20,771 nt of DNA from Bacteroidia bacterium (GTDB taxonomy: Bacteria; Bacteroidota; Bacteroidia; NS11-12g; UBA955): positions 1 to 20,771 of the forward strand of contig JADLHV010000123.1 in NCBI GenBank assembly GCA_020848595.1. Reading direction: 5' to 3'. Below are positions 14,759 to 20,771 of this stretch, piece by piece. The notes beneath the pieces are model-generated. The model worked only from the letters and a program-made list of their open reading frames with translations. It had not been told where the DNA came from and made no database searches. Every line of letters begins with the position of its first letter. Within the stretch, counting starts at the first letter, position 1. A program made the position numbers and the translations under genes.

Positions 14759-16339
14759 ATGGCAGAAATAAGACCTGATGAAGTTTCAGCAATTCTGAAA
14801 CAGCAAATAACAAACTTTAAGACCGAATCCGAATTGGAACAGGTCGGTACAGTTCTCCAAGTTGGTGACGGTATTGCCCGTATCCACGGTCTGACACAAG
14901 TTCAGTCTGGTGAGCTAATCGAATTTGAGAATGGTATGAAAGCTATCGTTCTTAACTTAGAAGAAGACAATATCGGTGCGGTATTGTTCGGTAGCAGTAC
15001 TCAAATTAAAGAAGGTGATACCGTTAGAAGAACTGGTAAAATCGCTTCCATCAATGTTACTGAAAGCATGCTTGGTCGTGTTATCAATACACTTGGTGAA
15101 CCAGTTGATGGTAAAGGTGAACTTACTGGTGAAAAATTTGAAATGCCACTTGAACGTAAAGCGCCAGGTGTATTGTTTCGTGAGCCTGTAAAAGAACCGC
15201 TTCAAACTGGTATTAAAGCTATTGATGCTATGATTCCTATCGGTAGAGGTCAACGTGAATTGATTATTGGTGACCGTCAAACTGGTAAAACAGCTGTGGC
15301 TATTGATACAATTATCAATCAAAAAGAATTCTTCGATAAAGGTAAACCTGTTTATTGTATCTATGTGGCTATCGGTCAAAAAGAATCTACAGTAAAACAA
15401 GTTGTTAAAACTCTAGAAGAAAAAGGTGCTATGCCATATACTGTAGTAGTTTCTGCTCCTGCTTCGGCTCCTGCTCCTTTGCAGTTCTTTGCTCCTATGG
15501 CTGGTGCTGCTATCGGCGAATTCTTCCGTGATAGAGGGCTTCCTGCTCTTATCGTTTATGATGATTTGTCTAAACAAGCAGTTGCTTACCGTGAGGTGTC
15601 TTTATTGCTAAGACGTCCACCAGGTCGTGAGGCTTATCCAGGTGACGTATTCTATCTACATAGCCGCTTACTTGAAAGAGCTTGTAAATTGAATGCTTCT
15701 GATGATATTACAGCTAATATGAATGACTTGCCGCCTTCTTTGAAAGGTAAAGTAAAAGGTGGTGGTTCTTTAACCGCTCTGCCAATTATCGAAACTCAAG
15801 CTGGTGACGTTTCTGCTTATATCCCAACTAACGTAATTTCAATTACTGATGGTCAAATTTTCTTAGAATCAAATCTCTTCAATAGTGGTGTGCGCCCAGC
15901 TATTAACGTAGGTATTTCTGTATCGCGTGTGGGTGGTTCGGCTCAAATTAAATCTATGAAAAAAGTTGCTGGTACTCTGAAACTCGACCAAGCTCAATAC
16001 AGAGAATTAGAAGCTTTTGCTAAATTTGGTTCTGATCTTGATGCCGCTACTAAGTCTGTTTTGGAAAAAGGTTCAAGAAACGTAGAAATATTAAAGCAAG
16101 GACAATACTCTCCTTTGCGTGTTGACCAACAAGTTGCTATTATTTATCTCGGTACTAAAGGTGCCTTGAACTATATTCCTGTTAATAAAATTCGTGAATT
16201 TGAAAGCGAATTCTTACAAGTGCTAGAAAGTAAACACAAAGATTTACTTAATAACCTTGGTGCAGGTAAAATTGACGATGCTATCACTTCTCAACTCGAA
16301 GAAATAGCTCAACAAGTAGGAAATAATTATAAAGCTTAA
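14759..16339 (+). CDS. atpA: ATP synthase F1 subunit alpha
   Basis: The 526-aa protein is the non-catalytic nucleotide-binding subunit, alternating with beta in the F1 head. Walker A is GDRQTGKT at residues 171-178, the Walker B region is ALIVYDDLSK (263-272), and the arginine finger that reaches the beta catalytic site is Arg390 in ISVSRVGGSAQ. Family landmarks GEPVDGKG, PIGRGQRELIIGDR and LLLRRPPGREAYPGDVFYLHSRLLERA are intact. Codon use leans strongly to GGT, CGT and GCT compared with the flanking envelope genes, consistent with high expression. It precedes atpG by 9 nt. Confidence 0.98.
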   Translation: MAEIRPDEVSAILKQQITNFKTESELEQVGTVLQVGDGIARIHGLTQVQSGELIEFENGMKAIVLNLEEDNIGAVLFGSSTQIKEGDTVRRTGKIASINVTESMLGRVINTLGEPVDGKGELTGEKFEMPLERKAPGVLFREPVKEPLQTGIKAIDAMIPIGRGQRELIIGDRQTGKTAVAIDTIINQKEFFDKGKPVYCIYVAIGQKESTVKQVVKTLEEKGAMPYTVVVSAPASAPAPLQFFAPMAGAAIGEFFRDRGLPALIVYDDLSKQAVAYREVSLLLRRPPGREAYPGDVFYLHSRLLERACKLNASDDITANMNDLPPSLKGKVKGGGSLTALPIIETQAGDVSAYIPTNVISITDGQIFLESNLFNSGVRPAINVGISVSRVGGSAQIKSMKKVAGTLKLDQAQYRELEAFAKFGSDLDAATKSVLEKGSRNVEILKQGQYSPLRVDQQVAIIYLGTKGALNYIPVNKIREFESEFLQVLESKHKDLLNNLGAGKIDDAITSQLEEIAQQVGNNYKA

Positions 16340-16348
16340 TCCATCTAA

Positions 16349-17224
16349 ATGGCTAACTTAAAAGAAGTAAGAGTCAGAATCAGTTCGACTATCTCAACTC
16401 AGCAAATTACCAAGGCTATGAAGCTGGTGTCTGCTACTAAGTTGAGAAAAGCTCAGTCTGCTATTTTTCAAATGCGCCCTTATGCAGATAAACTTAATGG
16501 TGTATTGAAAAATCTAGGTGATTCTGCTGATGATGAAAAACTATCTAGATACTTCAAAGAACAAACTCTTGAACGTATTCTTATAGTTGTAGTTAGCAGC
16601 GATAGAGGTCTTTGCGGTGGCTTTAATGCTAACGTCGCAAAAAGAACTAGAACTCTACTCGCTAATGATTATGCTGAATTGGTAAGCAAAAATAAAGTTG
16701 ACCTTTTATTTGTAGGTAAAAAAGGTTTCGAAATGCTTAAAAAAGCCGAATTGTCTATGAATACCCAATTCATTGGTACTTTCGGAAATCTTAATGCTGA
16801 AACTGGTTTCGGAATAGGTGAATATGTTATAGAAAAATTCTTAGATGGTACTTATAACCGCGTTGAAGTTGTTTATAATAAATTCAAAAATGCAGCTACA
16901 CAAATTGTTACAAATGATATTCTATTGCCTGTAACAATGTCTGCTGGTACCGCTTCAACTAATAACGATTATATCTTCGAACCTAATAAAGTTGAAATCT
17001 TAGAAGAATTAATTCCAAGGTCGGTTAAAACTCAATTGTACAGAAGTCTTTTAGATTCGTTTGCAAGTGAACATGGCGCTAGAATGATTTCGATGGATAA
17101 AGCAACTGATAATGCTGGAGAAATCTTGAAACAATTGAAATTGATTTATAATAGAGGTCGTCAAGCTGCTATTACTAACGAAATTTCAGAAATTGTTGGT
17201 GGTGCTGCTGCTCTAAACGGATAA
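16349..17224 (+). CDS. atpG: ATP synthase F1 subunit gamma
   Basis: The 291-aa protein is the central rotating shaft. Both ends form the coiled coil inside the alpha/beta hexamer: the N-terminal helix STISTQQITKAMKLVSATKLRKAQ (residues 13-36) and the C-terminal NRGRQAAITNEISEIVGGAAAL. The Rossmann-like middle carries VVVSSDRGLCGGFNANVAKR. It is the last gene of the operon. A strong terminator begins 20 nt after its stop, and atpD/atpC do not follow. Confidence 0.97.
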   Translation: MANLKEVRVRISSTISTQQITKAMKLVSATKLRKAQSAIFQMRPYADKLNGVLKNLGDSADDEKLSRYFKEQTLERILIVVVSSDRGLCGGFNANVAKRTRTLLANDYAELVSKNKVDLLFVGKKGFEMLKKAELSMNTQFIGTFGNLNAETGFGIGEYVIEKFLDGTYNRVEVVYNKFKNAATQIVTNDILLPVTMSAGTASTNNDYIFEPNKVEILEELIPRSVKTQLYRSLLDSFASEHGARMISMDKATDNAGEILKQLKLIYNRGRQAAITNEISEIVGGAAALNG

Positions 17225-17244
17225 TAAATATTAAATTATTGAAG

Positions 17245-17275
17245 AAACCCCTGGATATTTCTAGGGGTTTTTTAT
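17245..17275 (+). terminator. Intrinsic terminator of the ATP synthase operon
   Basis: AAACCCCT (17245-17252) pairs with AGGGGTTT (17263-17270), and the stem can extend inward by G-U, G-C and A-U pairs to a TATT tetraloop. A run of six T residues (17268-17273) follows the G-rich arm. This is a textbook rho-independent terminator, 20 nt after the atpG stop. Confidence 0.9.
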
Positions 17276-17446
17276 TGTCTATCACTTAATATGCATTTGC
17301 TCTATTATCTAAGAAACCTAAGGTAATTTACAATTATTAAGATGGACTTCTAGTGTATAAAATTATTCTAAAAAAGAGGTGATTTCAAAATAAAACATCT
17401 TAATTTGAAACAATATAATAGCACTATCGTCATTAAACCATATTAC

Positions 17447-18529
17447 ATGAAAAAAATTTTACTTATAGTTTCATTTGCACTTACATTATCTTCAAACGCG
17501 CAGATTACATTAGAACATGTGCATATCGTTCCCACTGGACGAATTTATGTTCAAACGACTGATAATACCCCGCGTAAATTGACAGCTTCTGGCTCTAATA
17601 TGGTATGGGATTTTTCCATGCTAAATGCCAATGTTAAAGATACTACAAGAACTGGAATGCCCACTTGGTATAAAGGTCATACCAATTTCACTTCAAGCAA
17701 TTATGCCTATATTACTAATTCAGATACTTCGACGGTTAATTTTGCTGAATTAAATAATTCAAGCTTCTATTCAAATGGTTCTTATTCGTCTACTGATAAC
17801 TCGCTTTTGATTTTTCAATTGAGAATGAAACTTTTTAATTTCCCATGTACTTATAATGATAATTTTTCACACTCTGTGTTATACCCTGGTTTAGCATTAG
17901 AAATAGGAATGGATATAGATTCAACTGGACCATTGCCTAAAATTGATTCTTTAAGAATTTCAACCCGTTATAATAAAAGAGTCGATATTGACGGATGGGG
18001 AAAATTAACAACTCCTATCGGCACTTTTGACGTCTTAAGACATAATTCTAAAAATGTAGTCGACCAAGTTGTAATGATTAATACAAATGGTTCGTGGATC
18101 ATTGCCAGTCAAGCTATTGTCAATTATTTTAATTTAGTATTACCGCAACCAGATACTCTGAATTCAGTTTTATTTATGACTAATTCAGGTGCTTATGGTG
18201 TGCCTTTGTTATCGTATGCATACAGAAATAAAGATACTACCGCAAAAATGACTTGGCTTTTTACTCAACCCTCTAAAAGTTCTATTAATAAATTACATCA
18301 AGAAGCTCTGTCTATTTACCCTAATCCTGCTACCAATTTACTTTATGTTGAATATGCCAATTTCAATGGACAAATTCAATTAATTGACTGCTTGGGAAGA
18401 GAATTGTATTCAGATACATTTAGTCAAAATACGTCTCTATCATTAGAAGATTATCCAAAAGGCGTATACTTCGTTAGATTGACAAACGAATTTGGTGAAA
18501 CTATAGGAAAGCAGTTACTTATCAATTAG
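17447..18529 (+). CDS. Secreted protein with T9SS type A sorting domain, function unknown
   Basis: This 360-aa protein starts at the ATG at 17447, chosen because it begins a standard signal peptide (MKKILLIVSFALTLSSNAQ). A TTG 42 nt upstream would add a non-signal extension. The middle (about residues 20-275) is a beta-rich, Ser/Thr/Asn-rich region with no domain I can name. It contains DGWGKLTTPIGTFDVLRH, a segment I have seen in other Bacteroidota secreted proteins. The last ~75 residues are a T9SS type A sorting domain (LSIYPNPATNLLYVEY .. LEDYPKGVYFVRLTNEFG .. KQLLIN), so export through the SprE-dependent system is expected. It follows the atp terminator in its own unit, and its stop overlaps the convergent L,D-transpeptidase gene by 8 bp. 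Confidence 0.82.
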   Translation: MKKILLIVSFALTLSSNAQITLEHVHIVPTGRIYVQTTDNTPRKLTASGSNMVWDFSMLNANVKDTTRTGMPTWYKGHTNFTSSNYAYITNSDTSTVNFAELNNSSFYSNGSYSSTDNSLLIFQLRMKLFNFPCTYNDNFSHSVLYPGLALEIGMDIDSTGPLPKIDSLRISTRYNKRVDIDGWGKLTTPIGTFDVLRHNSKNVVDQVVMINTNGSWIIASQAIVNYFNLVLPQPDTLNSVLFMTNSGAYGVPLLSYAYRNKDTTAKMTWLFTQPSKSSINKLHQEALSIYPNPATNLLYVEYANFNGQIQLIDCLGRELYSDTFSQNTSLSLEDYPKGVYFVRLTNEFGETIGKQLLIN

Positions 18530-19328
18530 CAGATACCGCAAACAAAGGATCTTTCTTAACTACTTGCGAAGTTTTTAGATAAACTTTGTTAGGATAATAC
18601 GCAAAAACGCAAGAACCGTCGGCAATGGTATGACTTAATGACTTGATTACAGATTCAGAAACAGCAGGACAACCTAAACTTCTACCAAGTCGATTGTTCT
18701 TCTTAATATAATCTTCACTGACATAATCTGCACCATGTATTACAATACCTCTATCCATGGCCTTGCTATTGAACTTTCTCTCTAAACCAATCATCTTTAC
18801 CGATAGATCGTGTTTTCCACTATAAATTTCTCCAGTAATATAAAATCCAAGACTGGTTTGAAATGAATTACTGACATTAGAGAATTTTTTAGCATACTCT
18901 TGACCCGAGTTTCTACCATGCGCCACTAATTCATGAAACAATACTTTCATCTTCTTTAAATCCACTACCCATAATCTTTTGACAATTGCAGATAATGAAT
19001 AATCGATGAAAGAGAGGATATCTGGTTTAGCCAAAACCCCTTCAGATAAATAATAAGCATAACCTTTCATCGCCATATCGAAAACCTTTCGTGATGGGCG
19101 ATTCGACTCAGAAAACAATTGATAATAAATAGAATCACTTAGAGCCTTAAACTTAATTGAAGACGTGTAGAAATACTCAAAAACCTGATTGTCACACACA
19201 TTGACATTGGCATTACTTGCCACATTTTCAGACGCTTTCTTCCCGCCCACTACTCCACTGTCTGGAAAAGTGAACGCTACTAGGGAAAAAATACCAAAAA
19301 TAGCTGATAATGAGAACTTTACATTCAT
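18522..19328 (-). CDS. Murein L,D-transpeptidase catalytic domain family protein (YkuD_2 type)
   Basis: The 268-aa exported protein has an N-terminal hydrophobic signal segment (residues 5-22). A linker of ~100 residues leads to a YkuD_2-type domain at about 120-250. The catalytic cysteine is Cys220 in GRSLGCPAVS and the partner histidine is His198 in RGIVIHGADYV. A further conserved VAHGRNSG (135-142) is present. This family belongs to the L,D-transpeptidase fold, which makes or edits 3-3 peptidoglycan cross-links or attaches proteins to the wall. The exact substrate of the YkuD_2 branch is not established to my knowledge. It is transcribed away from the mutase gene from a good promoter and meets the T9SS cargo gene tail to tail. 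Confidence 0.88.
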   Translation of the reverse strand: MNVKFSLSAIFGIFSLVAFTFPDSGVVGGKKASENVASNANVNVCDNQVFEYFYTSSIKFKALSDSIYYQLFSESNRPSRKVFDMAMKGYAYYLSEGVLAKPDILSFIDYSLSAIVKRLWVVDLKKMKVLFHELVAHGRNSGQEYAKKFSNVSNSFQTSLGFYITGEIYSGKHDLSVKMIGLERKFNSKAMDRGIVIHGADYVSEDYIKKNNRLGRSLGCPAVSESVIKSLSHTIADGSCVFAYYPNKVYLKTSQVVKKDPLFAVSAN

Positions 19329-19338
19329 TTCTAATGAG

Positions 19339-19369
19339 CAAATATAAACCTATCACACGTTCTTATCAA
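19339..19369 (-). promoter_or_regulatory. Promoter of the L,D-transpeptidase gene
   Basis: On the minus strand GTTG (19370-19367) is followed after 20 nt by TATATTTG (19346-19339), an exact TTG-N20-TAnnTTTG arrangement as known for Bacteroidota. The predicted transcription start is only about 7 nt from the ATG at 19328. Confidence 0.55.
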
Positions 19370-19462
19370 CATTTTATTATATAAATCTTATATATTTTAA
19401 TATATATGGCTATTTGTTAAATCTATAAAGGGATTTAAAAACACATAAATTAGTAGTTTCAT

Positions 19463-19499
19463 TTTGTTGCCAATGAATCGTTTCAAATGATTATTTTTG
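19463..19499 (+). promoter_or_regulatory. Promoter of the mutase gene
   Basis: TATTTTTG (19492-19499) matches TAnnTTTG exactly. TTG at 19467-19469 lies 22 nt upstream, within the loose spacing reported for Flavobacterium promoters. The predicted start is about 9 nt before the ATG at 19512. Confidence 0.45.
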
Positions 19500-19511
19500 C
19501 ATTCATTTATC

Positions 19512-20771
19512 ATGTCATCAAGCAATAATTCAAACACATCCCTGCTTTCTGCAATTGAAGAAGAAATTTTAAAGTTAGAAAGAAAGTTGCAGCCCGAGAA
19601 TAAAGATTTGATTAACAATTGGGATAGCCTTGCAGATAAATATAAAAATGAAGATTACATTTTTAAAGTTAGAGACAAGGAAATAAAGATAAAGACGCAT
19701 ACAGAAAGTTTAAGTCATACTCAAGTTGCTAAAGTGGCTATGCCTAAATTTAAAGCTTGGGGCGATAGATTACGCTGGCAATTGCAAGAAAACGTTCCTG
19801 GAGAATTTCCTTATACCGCCGGTATTTATCCTTTTAAACGCGAAGGTGAAGACCCAACTAGAATGTTTGCTGGTGAAGGTGGACCTGAAAGAACCAATCG
19901 TCGTTTTCACTATGTGAGTTTAGGTATGCCTGCTAAACGTTTATCTACCGCTGTCGTTAGTGTTACGCTTTATGGTAACGACCCTCATATCCGCCCAGAT
20001 ATCTACGGTAAAATTGGCAATTCAGGTGTCAGCATTTGTTGCTTAGATGATGCAAAAAAACTTTATAGTGGATTTAATTTAGCTGACCCTAAAACTTCTG
20101 TGTCCATGACTATTAATGGTCCAGCTCCTATGCTACTCGGATTTTTTATGAATGCTGCCATTGATCAACAATGTGAATTGTACATCAAAAAAAATGGTCT
20201 TGAGTCGGAAATAAAATCAAAAATTGAAGCCATATATAAAGCCTGTAATCAATCTGTTCCTGTTTATCAAGGCGATTTACCAGAAGGCAACGATGGATTA
20301 GGATTAATGTTATTAGGCGTTACGGGTGACCAAGTGCTGCCTGCCGATATTTATAATGAAATAAAAGCCTATACTTTATCTCAAGTTAGAGGAACTGTTC
20401 AAGCAGATATATTAAAAGAAGACCAAGCTCAAAATACTTGTATCTTTAGTACTGAATTTGCGCTGAGATTAATGGGGGATGTTCAAGAATATTTTATCAC
20501 CAAAAAAGTTAGAAATTTTTATTCTGTTTCTATCAGTGGATACCATATTGCTGAAGCTGGCGCCAATCCTATAACTCAACTCGCATTCACTCTTGCTAAT
20601 GGTTTTACATATGTAGAATACTATTTGAGCAGAGGCATGGATATCAATGAATTTGGACCGAATCTCTCTTTCTTTTTTAGTAATGGCATCGACCCTGAAT
20701 ATGCGGTTATTGGTCGTGTTGCTCGTAGAATTTGGGCAAAAGCTATGAAATTAAAATACGGCGCTAACGAG
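19512..20771 (+). CDS. Methylmalonyl-CoA/isobutyryl-CoA mutase family large subunit (partial, runs off the right edge)
   Basis: The first 420 residues are visible. After a polar N-terminal ~60 residues comes the adenosylcobalamin-dependent mutase TIM-barrel region, closest in wording to the mutase part of IcmF (FKREGEDPTRMFAGEGGPERTNRRF, GNSGVSICCLDDAKKLYSGF, SVSMTINGPAPM, QADILKEDQAQNTCIFSTE, SISGYHIAEAGA). His345 matches the catalytic His244 of the Propionibacterium enzyme. It isomerises acyl-CoA carbon skeletons; which acyl-CoA is not certain. The frame is closed by a stop at 19488-19490, so no N-terminal B12 or GTPase domain is fused upstream, unlike full-length IcmF. Residues 147-148 are Val-Val where I recall Phe-Asp in the family. 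The B12-binding domain must lie beyond the window or on another gene. Confidence 0.9.
   Translation, partial: MSSSNNSNTSLLSAIEEEILKLERKLQPENKDLINNWDSLADKYKNEDYIFKVRDKEIKIKTHTESLSHTQVAKVAMPKFKAWGDRLRWQLQENVPGEFPYTAGIYPFKREGEDPTRMFAGEGGPERTNRRFHYVSLGMPAKRLSTAVVSVTLYGNDPHIRPDIYGKIGNSGVSICCLDDAKKLYSGFNLADPKTSVSMTINGPAPMLLGFFMNAAIDQQCELYIKKNGLESEIKSKIEAIYKACNQSVPVYQGDLPEGNDGLGLMLLGVTGDQVLPADIYNEIKAYTLSQVRGTVQADILKEDQAQNTCIFSTEFALRLMGDVQEYFITKKVRNFYSVSISGYHIAEAGANPITQLAFTLANGFTYVEYYLSRGMDINEFGPNLSFFFSNGIDPEYAVIGRVARRIWAKAMKLKYGANE

Noticed and set aside
14957..15400. 147-codon open frame on the minus strand inside atpA
   Set aside because: Composition is Phe/Thr/Asn-rich as expected from the antisense of a codon-biased gene, with no recognisable domain; it is a shadow frame.
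17400..17407. TTAATTTG as -7 box for the T9SS cargo gene
   Set aside because: One mismatch to TAnnTTTG and no -33 TTG at usable distance; plausible by position but not strong enough to list as a promoter.
19371..19410. Long AT-only stretch as a possible origin or integration site
   Set aside because: No iterated boxes or direct repeats are seen; it is ordinary AT-rich intergenic DNA.
19397..19618. Minus-strand open frame of 73 codons across the mutase start and intergenic region
   Set aside because: It overlaps the conserved N-terminus and promoter of the mutase, with no domain or start signal.

Overview
The window is low-GC DNA from a member of the Bacteroidota. Four things point there: two proteins with type IX secretion (T9SS) C-terminal sorting domains, a SprE/PorW-type T9SS component, TAnnTTTG-type -7 boxes without clear Shine-Dalgarno sites, and an atpB-E-F-H-A-G cluster that lacks atpD and atpC. 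The family or genus cannot be fixed from the sequence.

Left part, minus strand (42-10193): a sprE/porW-like TPR gene is followed after 11 nt by a bifunctional class A penicillin-binding protein (PBP1A). After 223 nt comes a very large secreted protein that combines an esterase-like phytase domain with two tandem copies of a PhoX-like propeller plus choice-of-anchor-D unit, ending in a T9SS sorting domain.

Centre, plus strand (10263-17224): one tightly packed transcription unit appears to start at a -7 box at 10218. It encodes a membrane-anchored M23-fold protein that has lost several catalytic residues, a bactofilin, an AtpZ-like protein, an AtpI-like protein and ATP synthase subunits a, c, b, delta, alpha and gamma. 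It ends at a strong intrinsic terminator (17245-17275). A strong stem-loop lies between atpE and atpF. Subunits beta and epsilon must be encoded elsewhere.

Right part: a small T9SS cargo protein (plus strand) converges on, and overlaps by 8 bp, an L,D-transpeptidase of the YkuD_2/murein type (minus strand). That gene is divergent from a methylmalonyl-CoA/isobutyryl-CoA mutase large-subunit gene running off the right edge. Both members of this pair have good -7 boxes and very short predicted leaders.

Taken together, envelope genes (T9SS assembly, peptidoglycan synthesis and remodelling, bactofilin scaffold) sit directly against, and partly inside, the ATP synthase operon. I see no phage, insertion sequence, CRISPR, tRNA or rRNA. 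No gene-free stretch reaches 300 bases; the longest are 5151-5373, 17225-17446 and 19329-19511. The most unusual items are the degenerate M23 protein beside the bactofilin, the internally duplicated multi-domain phosphatase-like protein, the atpE-atpF stem-loop, and the mixed active-site residues plus a lost conserved Phe-Asp pair in the mutase.
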